From contig DLMJ01000005.1 of NCBI GenBank assembly GCA_002479255.1, forward strand, positions 102,298 to 166,297: a stretch of 64,000 nt of DNA, in the 5' to 3' direction. Source of the DNA: Candidatus Binatus soli. GTDB lineage: Bacteria > Desulfobacterota > Binatia > Binatales > Binataceae. The notes below the pieces were generated by a model that saw only the letters and a list, made by a program, of their open reading frames with translations, ran no database searches and had not been told where the DNA came from. This document shows positions 42,231 through 50,051 of the stretch, piece after piece (position 1 is the stretch's first letter; each line of letters starts with the position of its first letter). Both the position numbers and the translations under genes were made by a program.

Positions 42231-43290
42231 CGAAACCGCACCCCGTATAATCGGAACCGCCACTGCATTACCCGACAACTACGTCGGTCAGGAACAACTG
42301 ACCTCGCGCCTGCGCGAGCTGTGGGAGAAACGCTACTCGGATCTGCGCCGCTTCGACAAAATCCAAGGCGCGCTCGGAATCACCGGGCGCCATCTCGCCC
42401 TGCCCATCGAGGAATACATCCCGCTCGACACCTTCGCCAAGACCAACGATGCGTGGCTGCGCGTTGCGCCCAAAATCGGAACCGTGGCGGCTGAACTCGC
42501 GCTCGAACGCGCCGGCCTGAAGCCTCGCGAGGTCGATCATTTATTCTTCGTCACCGTCACCGGCATCGCCGTTCCGAGCATCGACACTCGCGTCATCAGC
42601 GCACTCGGTATGCGCAAGGAAATCAAGCGCACTCCGATCTTCGGGCTCGGATGCGTGGCGGGAGCGGCGGGCACGGCGCGCGCTGCCGACTACATCCGCG
42701 CGTATCCGTCGGAAGTCGCGATGCTGCTATCGGTCGAGTTGTGCTCGCTCACGCTGCAGCGCGAGGATCTTTCGATCGCCAACATTATCGCGTCCGGGCT
42801 GTTCGGCGACGGCGCCGCCGCGATGCTGATAGGCGGCAATGCCCGGGCGGCGACCGGCCCGCAGGTAATCGCGACGCGTTCGCTCGTCTTTCCAAACACC
42901 GAAGAAATTCTCGGCTGGGAGATCGTGGACAGCGGCTTCAAAATCGTTCTGTCGTCGAAGCTCACCGACCTCGTCCGCGCCAATATCCTCGACGAAGTTG
43001 ATTCATTCCTTGCGACGCAGCAAATCGACCGCTTGCATATCCGCCATTGGATCGCGCACACCGGCGGCCCCAAGGTGCTCGAAACTCTCGAGGGCGCGCT
43101 GGCTCTCCCCGAGGCCGCGCTGGCACGTTCGTGGCGCTCGCTGCAATCGGTCGGAAATCTCTCGTCCGCGTCCGTGATGTTCATCCTCGACGAATTGCTC
43201 GAAGACCACGCCGCCGCTCCCGGCGACTACGGCCTGATCATCGGGATGGGTCCCGGTTTCTCGGTCGAGCTGGTCCTGCTGAAGTGGTGA
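42223..43290 (+). CDS. Type III polyketide synthase (chalcone/stilbene synthase family)
   Basis: A 355-aa type III PKS with the full catalytic triad: C144 (GLGCVAGAAG), H279 (IAHTGGPKV) and N312 (GNLSSASV). The GFSVELVL end is also typical. Such enzymes extend a CoA or ACP-bound starter with malonyl-CoA; with an adjacent methyltransferase the usual bacterial products are alkylpyrones or alkylresorcinols. The start is GTG at 42223, chosen because a stop codon lies right upstream; translation is probably coupled to the small frame at 42180. It overlaps the next gene by GTGA. Confidence 0.9.
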   Translation: MTSETAPRIIGTATALPDNYVGQEQLTSRLRELWEKRYSDLRRFDKIQGALGITGRHLALPIEEYIPLDTFAKTNDAWLRVAPKIGTVAAELALERAGLKPREVDHLFFVTVTGIAVPSIDTRVISALGMRKEIKRTPIFGLGCVAGAAGTARAADYIRAYPSEVAMLLSVELCSLTLQREDLSIANIIASGLFGDGAAAMLIGGNARAATGPQVIATRSLVFPNTEEILGWEIVDSGFKIVLSSKLTDLVRANILDEVDSFLATQQIDRLHIRHWIAHTGGPKVLETLEGALALPEAALARSWRSLQSVGNLSSASVMFILDELLEDHAAAPGDYGLIIGMGPGFSVELVLLKW

Positions 43291-43862
43291 TCTCGCTTCG
43301 CACCTATCTGCTCATCCTCGCGCTGTTGGTCGTCGAGCGGGTTTTCGAGCTCGATCGCGCGCGCCGCAATGCGCGCCGTGCGCTCCAACACGGGGCTGTC
43401 GAAGTCGGCCAGGCGCACTATCGCGTGATGGTCGCATTTCACGCGCTGTTCATCGTGTCATGCGCAGGCGAAGCGGCGTTTTTTCCGCACGCATTCGCGC
43501 CCGCGGTCGCGTGGCTCGCGCTGTCCGCTGAAATCGCCGCGCAAGCGCTTCGCTACTGGGCGGTCTCGACTCTCGGCGATCGATGGAACACGCGAATCAT
43601 CGTGAGTCCCGACCGCGCCCCTGCGACCGACGGACCCTATCGCTTCATGCGCCATCCCAACTATCTTGCGGTGGTCATCGAGATCGCAGCGGTGCCGATG
43701 ATCGGCGGTGCGATCTTCACGGCGATTGCGTTCTCGATAGGCAACGCTCTGATTCTCGCCGTGCGAATTCCGGCCGAGGAACGCGCGATGGGCGGGCGAT
43801 ACGCCGACGCGCTTGGCTCGCGCCGCCGTTTTTTCCCTGGCTTGCGGCGCCGGCCAGAATAG
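43287..43862 (+). CDS. Isoprenylcysteine carboxyl methyltransferase (ICMT)-family protein
   Basis: A 191-aa integral membrane protein with about five hydrophobic segments. The C-terminal block (A)TDGPYRFMRHPNYLAVVIEI, shortened here to DGPYRFMRHPNY and VIEIAAVP, is the S-adenosylmethionine-binding signature of the ICMT/YpbQ group. In Bacillus, BpsB of this family O-methylates alkylpyrones made by the type III PKS BpsA, and the two genes are paired as here. GTG 43287 overlaps the PKS stop by four bases (GTGA), so the two are translated together. The product is inferred by analogy. Confidence 0.85.
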   Translation: MISLRTYLLILALLVVERVFELDRARRNARRALQHGAVEVGQAHYRVMVAFHALFIVSCAGEAAFFPHAFAPAVAWLALSAEIAAQALRYWAVSTLGDRWNTRIIVSPDRAPATDGPYRFMRHPNYLAVVIEIAAVPMIGGAIFTAIAFSIGNALILAVRIPAEERAMGGRYADALGSRRRFFPGLRRRPE

Positions 43863-43935
43863 CCCCGCAATATCGCGGCCCGACCCGTGATTTCCTGACA
43901 TTCGCTCTGCGCGCGATGCCTGCTATCATCGCGCC

Positions 43936-44280
43936 GTGTTTTTCGCACCGTTCCTCGCTTTCTACGCGATCGTCTTTTTCCTCGTCCTCGCGTTCTTTTT
44001 TATCCTGGTCGAAATCCACGTTATCAACTACGCACTCGTGACGATCGGCCTGCCACCCGAGCTGGCGTTCGCCGCTTTGCTCGTGAGTCTCGTCGGCAGC
44101 TACATCAATATTCCCATCACGCGCGTTGCCACCGGCCGGCCGCGTCCGGCTGCGGTGGTCCGCAGTTTCGGTATTCGCTACAGAGTGCCGGTTCGCTACG
44201 CCACCGACTCGACGATCGGCGGCGCCGGCACCTTCGACGGGATCTTCCTGACCGGAATCGTCGCCGTCCTGCTGGCATGA
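43936..44280 (+). CDS. DUF1614 family membrane protein
   Basis: A 114-aa protein with an N-terminal membrane helix (about 8-30), a second (about 42-60) and a C-terminal one. The segments SYINIPITRVATG and GGAGTFDGIFLTGIVAVLL resemble DUF1614 membrane proteins of unknown function; the resemblance is by motif. The start is GTG 43936 with little ribosome-site support. It follows the ICMT gene by 73 bp on the same strand and converges on the DUF35 gene. Confidence 0.55.
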   Translation: MFFAPFLAFYAIVFFLVLAFFFILVEIHVINYALVTIGLPPELAFAALLVSLVGSYINIPITRVATGRPRPAAVVRSFGIRYRVPVRYATDSTIGGAGTFDGIFLTGIVAVLLA

Positions 44281-44290
44281 GCGCGGAAAG

Positions 44291-44692
44291 TTACGCCGGT
44301 TTGAATTTCACCAGCGTGTGATCCGGCGTCACGTCGTCGAAGCAGACCTCGACCGGCATCTCGACGCGCACATCCTCCGGCGCCGCGATGATATTGCTCG
44401 TCATGCGCGGTCCCTCGGCCAGTTCGACGATCGCCAACACATACGGCGCGTCGGAAAACGCCCGGCTCGACGCTCGCCGCACGACGGTAAAGCTGTACAC
44501 CTTGCCGCGCCCGCTCACGCGTTCCCAGGCGAGATTGTCCGAGAAGCATTTGGGGCATCGATCGCGCGGATAGTAGATGAACGCGCGGCACGCGCCGCAG
44601 CGCTGAAGCGTCAGCTCGTGGCGCCGGGCCGCCTCCCAGAACGGCCGGCTGGTTGGCGATGGCTTCGGAAGCGGTTTGTAGTACTCGCTCAT
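44291..44692 (-). CDS. DUF35/Zn-ribbon OB-fold protein
   Basis: A 133-aa protein with the rubredoxin-like zinc ribbon CGACRAFIYYPRDRCPKC (about 32-49), followed by an OB-fold (WERVSGRGKVYSFTVV and YVLAIVELAEGPRM). DUF35 proteins pair with thiolase-like enzymes and help bind acyl-CoA in retro-aldol or hydratase complexes, for instance in steroid side-chain degradation. ATG 44692 overlaps the stop codon of the upstream thiolase-like gene by ATGA, the expected coupling of a stable pair. Confidence 0.9.
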   Translation of the reverse strand: MSEYYKPLPKPSPTSRPFWEAARRHELTLQRCGACRAFIYYPRDRCPKCFSDNLAWERVSGRGKVYSFTVVRRASSRAFSDAPYVLAIVELAEGPRMTSNIIAAPEDVRVEMPVEVCFDDVTPDHTLVKFKPA

Positions 44693-45846
44693 GATCTGCG
44701 CTCCAGCACGAGACTTGATTGCTCGCTCATGATTCCGCCGTTGCCGTTGACGTAGCCGAGCGCCGCGCCCTTGACCTGGCGCTCGCCGCCGCGCCCCATC
44801 AACTGTCTTATCGCTTCCGTCACGTGACTCATGCCGCCCGCCAGCCCCGGCTGACCGAACGATAATTGCCCGCCGTGCGTGTTGCACGGAAAGTCGCCCG
44901 CGTACGTCAGGTCGTGCTCCATCACGAACGGTCCGCCATCCCCCTTCTTGCAAAAGCCCGCGTCCTCGAGCGTGACGATCACGGTGATCGTGTAGCAGTC
45001 GTACGGACACGCCAAGTCCATGTCCTTGGGTTGCAGACCCGCCATCTTGAACGCGGCCTCGGCGGCCGGCTTGATCGGCGATTCGGTGATCGACGGCGCA
45101 TAAGTGATCGTCGAATGATTGGCGTACTCGCCCGCTCCCAGCAGCCATATCGGCGGATTCTTTGCGCGTTTCGCCACCTCGGGCGACGCGACAATTATCG
45201 CTGCGCCGCCGCTCACCGGGCTTACGATTTCATATAGATGAAGCGGATCTACGATCATCCGCGAGTTCAGCACGTCGTCGATCGTAAGCGCCTTGTCATT
45301 GAACGTCGCCAGCGGATTCTTGAGCGCGCTGGTCCGCTGATCGACCGCGACCTTCGCCATCTGCCGCGCCGTGGTGCCGTATTCATGCATATGGCGATGC
45401 GCGATCATCGCGTAGCCGCAATTGGCGCCGATATTTCCGTACGGCGCCTCGAACTCGCGCTGCACCGATATCACCGGCGGGCGCTGGTCGCCGACCTTGT
45501 TCAAATCCGCGACGATGCACAGCACTGCGCTGCACATTCCCGCGTCGATCGCCGCCGCCGCGCGCCAGATCATCCCGGCCGGACTCGCGCCTCCGATATC
45601 GACCTGGTTCAGCATCCGCACGTTCAGCCCCAGCACCTCGGCCGCGCTCGCCGGGTAAATCATCCCCGGGTCCGAAAACGGCACGCCGACCAGAAAGCCG
45701 TCGATGTCTTTCTTCTCCAGCCCCGCGTCCGCGATCGCCTCGGCCGCCACCCGCGCCATCAGGCCGAGCGCGGTCAGGTCGCCGGGTTCCTTGACCGGTT
45801 TGAGTTCGCCAATTCCAATCGCCGCTGCTTTTCCCTTAAGGCTCAA
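44689..45846 (-). CDS. Thiolase-like (SCP-x/Ltp2-type) enzyme
   Basis: A 385-aa thiolase-fold protein. The N-terminal part has GLMARVAAEAIADAGLEKKD and IDGFLVG, and the C-terminal part the NTHGGQLSFGQPGLAGGMSH block with the active-site His. The canonical thiolase acyl-binding Cys is not evident, as in Ltp2-like aldolases, which act with a DUF35 partner on steroid side chains. The start is TTG at 45846, chosen because GGGAGG lies about 10 bases upstream and the family N-terminus begins there. It overlaps the DUF35 gene by four bases. Whether it is a thiolase or an aldolase is not decided. Confidence 0.85.
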   Translation of the reverse strand: MSLKGKAAAIGIGELKPVKEPGDLTALGLMARVAAEAIADAGLEKKDIDGFLVGVPFSDPGMIYPASAAEVLGLNVRMLNQVDIGGASPAGMIWRAAAAIDAGMCSAVLCIVADLNKVGDQRPPVISVQREFEAPYGNIGANCGYAMIAHRHMHEYGTTARQMAKVAVDQRTSALKNPLATFNDKALTIDDVLNSRMIVDPLHLYEIVSPVSGGAAIIVASPEVAKRAKNPPIWLLGAGEYANHSTITYAPSITESPIKPAAEAAFKMAGLQPKDMDLACPYDCYTITVIVTLEDAGFCKKGDGGPFVMEHDLTYAGDFPCNTHGGQLSFGQPGLAGGMSHVTEAIRQLMGRGGERQVKGAALGYVNGNGGIMSEQSSLVLERRS

Positions 45847-46001
45847 TTCGCATCGACCTCCCGCGTTTGCGTTTCCCAGTTCGCGCGTGCGCGCATCTCG
45901 ATCACGATTACCACAAATTGCGTCTTGCGAGCCCGCCGCCGCGCGGTTCAAATCGGTGAAAAAATCTTATAGCTTTGTTTGTTCGAGGTGCTTTTAACGA
46001 A

Positions 46002-46181
46002 ATGGCATTTATCATCTGTGACGACCATAACCTTGACGTCGAGGCCGACGGAATCGACAACGCAGTCGCGAAGCAGTTGATGCTGACCGACGCAAAACCG
46101 GGCGCGACCCCGATCGAAAAAGAGATCATCGAGTTCGGAATTAAGCATCGCAACTGCAACATCCGGATTCTCGGCGGCTAG
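46002..46181 (+). CDS. Small hypothetical protein
   Basis: A 59-aa acidic protein starting MAFIICDDHNLDVEADGIDN. It is compact, with no signal peptide or membrane segment, and one CxxD and one NCN motif but no metal pair. I do not recognise it. ATG 46002 is preceded by GAGGTG 11 bases upstream. It lies between the divergent thiolase-like gene and tRNA-fMet. Confidence 0.45.
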   Translation: MAFIICDDHNLDVEADGIDNAVAKQLMLTDAKPGATPIEKEIIEFGIKHRNCNIRILGG

Positions 46182-46310
46182 TTTTAGATCGGATTCGAGT
46201 CCACCGACGCGATCGCCGGCTCGATGCCGGGATCGTCGCTTCCGCACGCCCGCGCGCATTTTAAAGCGTTCGATGTTGACCGGCTGACCAGCCGGCAGAT
46301 ACACTGCCGG

Positions 46311-46384
46311 GGCGGGGTGGAGCAGTCTGGTAGCTCGCCGGGCTCATAACCCGGAGGTCGAAGGTTCAAATCCTTCCCCCGCAA
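46311..46384 (+). tRNA. Initiator tRNA-fMet (CAU)
   Basis: A 74-nt cloverleaf without an encoded CCA end. The anticodon CAT is at 46345-46347. Initiator features are present: no base pair between positions 1 and 72 (G1 and A72), three consecutive G-C pairs in the anticodon stem (CCGGG/CCCGG), and the A11-U24 type D-stem (GAGC/GCTC). T-loop is TTCAAAT. Because CCA is not encoded, the CCA-adding enzyme is required. Confidence 0.93.
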
Positions 46385-46669
46385 ATGATCCCTACATCTG
46401 GCCACGATTCAGCAATCGAGTTCGCGGCTTCCAGGGCACGCGCCAGACTCAGCGAGCGCAACGAGCCGGGCTTCGAAATCCTGGCCTTGCGCCACCAAAT
46501 CGCGGTGCTGCGCCGCACTGGGACCCGGCGCCCGCGGTTCAGCGTCCGGGCTTCGTCCCACGGAAAGGCATCGCCCGGATCAACTCACGAATCTCGCGAT
46601 TCACGCCTGGCCGTCCGGGTGCCATCATGGATCACGAGAGTCGTTGCCTGTTTTCGAGGGCAGGAGTAA
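46385..46669 (+). pseudogene. Decayed integrase-type transposase, N-terminal remnant next to the tRNA
   Basis: The stretch beginning directly after the tRNA has an in-frame EPGFEILALRHQIAVLRRTG and TRRPRFS (about 46463-46540), the N-terminal helix of IS481/IS3-type (rve integrase) transposases, whose usual text is ALRHQLAVL followed by Arg/Pro. After RFSV the similarity stops and the DDE domain is missing. The flanking frame is therefore not a functional gene. It marks a former insertion at the 3' side of tRNA-fMet. Confidence 0.6.
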
Positions 46670-46678
46670 CGTGACCGC

Positions 46679-47008
46679 GTGCGCTTCTTCGCTGTAATCC
46701 TGATCGTCCTGCTGCTTCCGCTCAGCCCGAGCGTGCCGTCTGCGATGGCGTGTCCCACTATGACGGGTTGCGCGAATCGCTCGAAGAGCGCTCCTATGAA
46801 TCAGCCGAACTGCTGCAAGGCGCCGGCGGCACCAGATAGAGCGACCAGCCAGGCGCGAGCCGCGGATCATTTCGACTCGGTCGGGAGTCTGCCTGCCACC
46901 GCGGTGATAACCGCGATTTCATACGTTCAAAATAGCGTCATCACCCGTGGCTGCTCGCCGCCCGGTCGTCTCCTTTCGTTAGCACTTCTCTGTTCACGTC
47001 AGATCTGA
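46679..47008 (+). CDS. Small exported Cys/Met-rich protein ahead of the efflux operon
   Basis: A 109-aa protein with a signal peptide (RFFAVILIVLLLPLSPSVPS then AMAC). The mature part has CPTMTGC, APMNQPNCCKAP and a C-terminal CSPP segment, suggesting metal-binding or disulfide structure. Small proteins of this style occur at the head of RND metal-efflux operons, but no named family was recognised. The start is GTG 46679; AGGAG lies 12 bases upstream. It is 196 bp before the cusC-like gene. Confidence 0.5.
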   Translation: MRFFAVILIVLLLPLSPSVPSAMACPTMTGCANRSKSAPMNQPNCCKAPAAPDRATSQARAADHFDSVGSLPATAVITAISYVQNSVITRGCSPPGRLLSLALLCSRQI

Positions 47009-47036
47009 GCCTTCCGTAAGCGCGTGAGTTGGAAGC

Positions 47037-47055
47037 GCGGATGCTTCGCATCCGC
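47037..47055. repeat. Hairpin upstream of the cusC-like gene
   Basis: GCGGATGC and GCATCCGC form a perfect 8-bp stem with loop TTC. No T-run follows. It lies in the 196-bp region before the efflux operon that also holds the palindrome at 47103-47119. Confidence 0.5.
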
Positions 47056-47102
47056 CGCCGACGCTCGCGTGCTGCTCGCTCGCGACAATTGGGAAAGACA
47101 TT

Positions 47103-47119
47103 TGCCGATACGATCGGCA
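47103..47119. promoter_or_regulatory. 17-bp palindrome before the efflux operon
   Basis: TGCCGAT and ATCGGCA are perfect 7-bp arms with spacer ACG, about 86 bp before the cusC-like start. It may be an operator of a metal-responsive regulator; no such regulator is next to it and the assignment is inference. Confidence 0.35.
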
Positions 47120-47204
47120 GATAAAGACGCGGGTTTTCAAAAAAACCTGCGGATACGCAGCAGCGCCGCGATTGATCGCGGTTGGAAGGTTGGATTTTTG
47201 TGAA

Positions 47205-48557
47205 ATGCTATACGCAAGCATTCGCCGCATAGCGGCGCGAAATTTATTAGCAACCCTGATCGCGATCACAATTCTGATCGGCATTCCGTCCTCAGGACAC
47301 GCACAGGACAGCGCCGCTCCGGCGGCACAGCAGGATGTCGCTAAACCTGGCGGTGGCACTGAGACGTCCACCAGTTCAGATCGACTGCGGTCGCTGATCG
47401 ACGAGGCCCTTTCCCGTAGCCCGATCGTGCTCGCGGCGCGGAGCCACTGGCAGGCTCAAACGAAGGTTCCGATCCAGGCGGCGACGATCCCCGATCCACA
47501 GGTGTCGCTCCAGCATTTCACGGTCGGCAGTCCCCAACCATTCTCGGGTTACGAGAGCAGCGACTTTTACTACACCGGCTTCGGTGTCTCGCAGGACATC
47601 CCGGGTCCGGGCAAGCTTCGCTTGCAAAAATCCGAGGCCGAAAAAGACGCCGAGTACGCCAGGCGTCGCTATGAAGCTGCGGAGCGTGAGGTCGAGGAAA
47701 AGGTCAAGGAGACCTACTTCGAGCTTTTCTATCACGCGAAGACGCTCGAGATTCTCAATCGCAATCAGGCGGAGCTGAGACAGATTCAGCAGATCATAGA
47801 AACCAGGTATCGGCTGGGACAGCGACTGCAGCAGGACCTGATCAAGGCGCAGCTCCAATCCACCGAGTTCCTTAAGGAGCACGCGATGCACCATCAGGAG
47901 GAGGACCAGGCACAGCTCGAGCTCAAGCAGATCCTCGGGCGCGATCCCGACTCGCCGAATATCGACATCGGCGGGGTCGCAGCGACGCACCTGCAGCTCG
48001 ACCCATCGCAGCTTGCGCAGCTAGCCGATAGCGGTTCCCCGGACCTCGCAGCGGATCGTGCGATGGAAACGCGCAGCGCGGAAGCATTGAAGCTGGCGCA
48101 TCAGGGGTACTGGCCGGACTTCACCGTGGGCTACTCGTACCAAAAAACCGGCCCCGGATTTCGCGATTACTACATGCTGAATCTGGGCGCGAAGGTTCCG
48201 CTCTATTTCTGGCGCAAGCAAACGCCCGCGATCGAGCAAGCCGCGCTTGAAGCCGAGTCGGCGCGCGCGCAGACCCGTGCAACTCAACTGCAGGTTTCGT
48301 CCTTTGCAGAAAGCAGCCTGGTCGCGATGCGCACCGCGGAGCGAACGATGTCGATCTATCGCGACGGCCTGATTCCGCAGGCTCAAACGTCGGAGGCCTC
48401 GGCGATGGCTGCGTATCGAGTCGGCAAAGTCGATTTCCAGACGCTGCTCTCGTCGGTTCTCGATTTACAGAACCTCCGGCAGGAGTACTACCGCAGCCTG
48501 GCCGACCACGAAATCGCGATCGCCAAAATCCAGCAGGTAATCGGTGACCAGAGATGA
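47205..48557 (+). CDS. CusC/TolC-type outer-membrane efflux protein
   Basis: A 450-aa outer-membrane factor. A signal peptide (ATLIAITILIGIPSSGHAQ) is followed by two homologous halves of long coiled helices, with a signature in each: SPIVLAARSHWQAQT and GSPDLAADRAMETRSAEALK, and strands such as DFTVGYSYQKTG. It forms a trimeric channel through the outer membrane for the RND pump. ATG 47205 was chosen over a TTG 33 bases earlier because it keeps a normal signal peptide; the ribosome site is weak. The stop overlaps the adaptor gene by ATGA. Confidence 0.86.
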   Translation: MLYASIRRIAARNLLATLIAITILIGIPSSGHAQDSAAPAAQQDVAKPGGGTETSTSSDRLRSLIDEALSRSPIVLAARSHWQAQTKVPIQAATIPDPQVSLQHFTVGSPQPFSGYESSDFYYTGFGVSQDIPGPGKLRLQKSEAEKDAEYARRRYEAAEREVEEKVKETYFELFYHAKTLEILNRNQAELRQIQQIIETRYRLGQRLQQDLIKAQLQSTEFLKEHAMHHQEEDQAQLELKQILGRDPDSPNIDIGGVAATHLQLDPSQLAQLADSGSPDLAADRAMETRSAEALKLAHQGYWPDFTVGYSYQKTGPGFRDYYMLNLGAKVPLYFWRKQTPAIEQAALEAESARAQTRATQLQVSSFAESSLVAMRTAERTMSIYRDGLIPQAQTSEASAMAAYRVGKVDFQTLLSSVLDLQNLRQEYYRSLADHEIAIAKIQQVIGDQR

Positions 48558-50041
48558 ATTACAACTCATTACAATTACGGCTCAGGACAGTCATTTTGAT
48601 CCTGGGATCCCTTCTCTTCCTCGCGGCGCCAATCGCATACGCAGCCGATTCTTCGCTGGCGCCAATCCGGATCGCGCCGGAGCGCCGGCAATTGATCGGT
48701 CTCAAGTTCGCGACCGTGGTGCGAAAGGACGTAAGCGATCGCCTCGAGACCACCGGCAACATAGAGACTGACGAACGGCTGCAAGGCTACGTGCAAACGC
48801 GTTTCGCCGGATGGATCGAACAGGTGTTCGCGAATTCGACTTATCAGTACGTCCGCCGAGGCCAGCCCTTGTTCACGATCTACAGCCCGGACCTGGTCAG
48901 TACCGAGAACGAATATCTGCTCGCCGTCGATGCCCGCAAGCGCGTCGAAGACAGCTCGGTCGCCGATGTGACCACCGACGCCGCATCGCTGGTCGATTCC
49001 GCCGCGCAACGTCTAAGCCTGTGGGGAGTGTCGCCGCGCGAGATCGCACGGTTGGAACGCGAGCGCACTGTACGCCGCGCCGTCGAGATCGATTCGCCCA
49101 TGAGTGGGTACATCGTCGAGCGCAACGCGCTGCCCAACATGTACGTGCAACCGGACACGCGCCTGTTCACGATCACCGATCTGTCGAAAGTGTGGATCTA
49201 TGCGGCGGTGTTTCAGGACGAGATCGGCAAGGTCCGTCCCGGCGACCCCGCAACCGTTACGGTCGACGCTTATCCGGGTACGAACTTCGATGGGCGCGTC
49301 GATTTCATCTGGCCGCAGATCGATCCGATCACCCGCACCGCCAAAGTGCGATGCGAGTTCAATAACCCCAACGGCCGGCTGCTTCCGGGGATGTTCGCGC
49401 AGGTTGCGCTGGATCTGCCGATGGGCGAGCAGACTGTCATTCCGGACACTGCGGTTCTACGCACGGGCACGCACAATGTCGCGTTTATCGATCGCGGCGA
49501 CGGTTATCTCACTCCCGCCCAGCTCGAGCTGGGAGCGCACGTCGGCGATGAGTTCATCGTGCTCAAGGGACTCTCGCCCGGTCAGCAGATCGTCAGTTCC
49601 GCCAATTTTTTGATCGACTCGGAAAGCCAGCTCCAGGCCGCCGCCGGCGCGTTCGCGCCGGCTGCGCCGGTCGTAGGCGCGAATGCGGCTGCACCAGCGG
49701 CACAGCCTGTTCCCCAGGCAAGCATTGCGTTCACGAGCGACCCCAATCCTCTCGTGCGCGGCCACAACAAGGTGATCGTGACGCTCCACGATTCCAGCGG
49801 CGCGCCAATGTCGGGCGCGAAAGTAGAGGTGTCTTTCTACATGGCTGCAATGCCGGCGATGGGAATGGCCGCGATGCGCGCGCAAGCCATCGCAGATGAT
49901 CAGGGCAACGGCATCTACGCCGCAAATATCGAACTGCTTAGCGGTGGCACCTGGAGCCTGACGATCGTCGCGTCGAAGGGTGGCCATCCGATCGCGACCA
50001 GGCAAATGGACGTATCAGCAAGCGGCTCCATGGCGATGTGA
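48554..50041 (+). CDS. CusB-type RND efflux periplasmic adaptor with a C-terminal FixH/YtkA-like domain
   Basis: A 495-aa membrane-fusion protein with a signal peptide (about 1-31, APIAYAADS). The CusB core contains the hairpin and lipoyl-like parts (GWIEQVFANSTYQYVRRGQP and FTIYSPDLVSTENEYL) and the beta-barrel (VWIYAAVFQDEIGKVRPG). An additional domain at about 395-490, PNPLVRGHNKVIVTLHDSSG with MAAMPAMGMAAM, resembles FixH/YtkA-type domains, and its Met-rich loop could bind copper or silver. It couples the pump to the outer channel and passes metal on. Overlaps cusC by four bases. Confidence 0.87.
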   Translation: MNYNSLQLRLRTVILILGSLLFLAAPIAYAADSSLAPIRIAPERRQLIGLKFATVVRKDVSDRLETTGNIETDERLQGYVQTRFAGWIEQVFANSTYQYVRRGQPLFTIYSPDLVSTENEYLLAVDARKRVEDSSVADVTTDAASLVDSAAQRLSLWGVSPREIARLERERTVRRAVEIDSPMSGYIVERNALPNMYVQPDTRLFTITDLSKVWIYAAVFQDEIGKVRPGDPATVTVDAYPGTNFDGRVDFIWPQIDPITRTAKVRCEFNNPNGRLLPGMFAQVALDLPMGEQTVIPDTAVLRTGTHNVAFIDRGDGYLTPAQLELGAHVGDEFIVLKGLSPGQQIVSSANFLIDSESQLQAAAGAFAPAAPVVGANAAAPAAQPVPQASIAFTSDPNPLVRGHNKVIVTLHDSSGAPMSGAKVEVSFYMAAMPAMGMAAMRAQAIADDQGNGIYAANIELLSGGTWSLTIVASKGGHPIATRQMDVSASGSMAM

Positions 50042-50051
50042 GGGAAGAACG

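Noticed and set aside
46385..46669. A functional small gene after the tRNA
   Set aside because: Only a short transposase-like helix is recognisable and the flanking residues have no pattern; it is better read as a relic.
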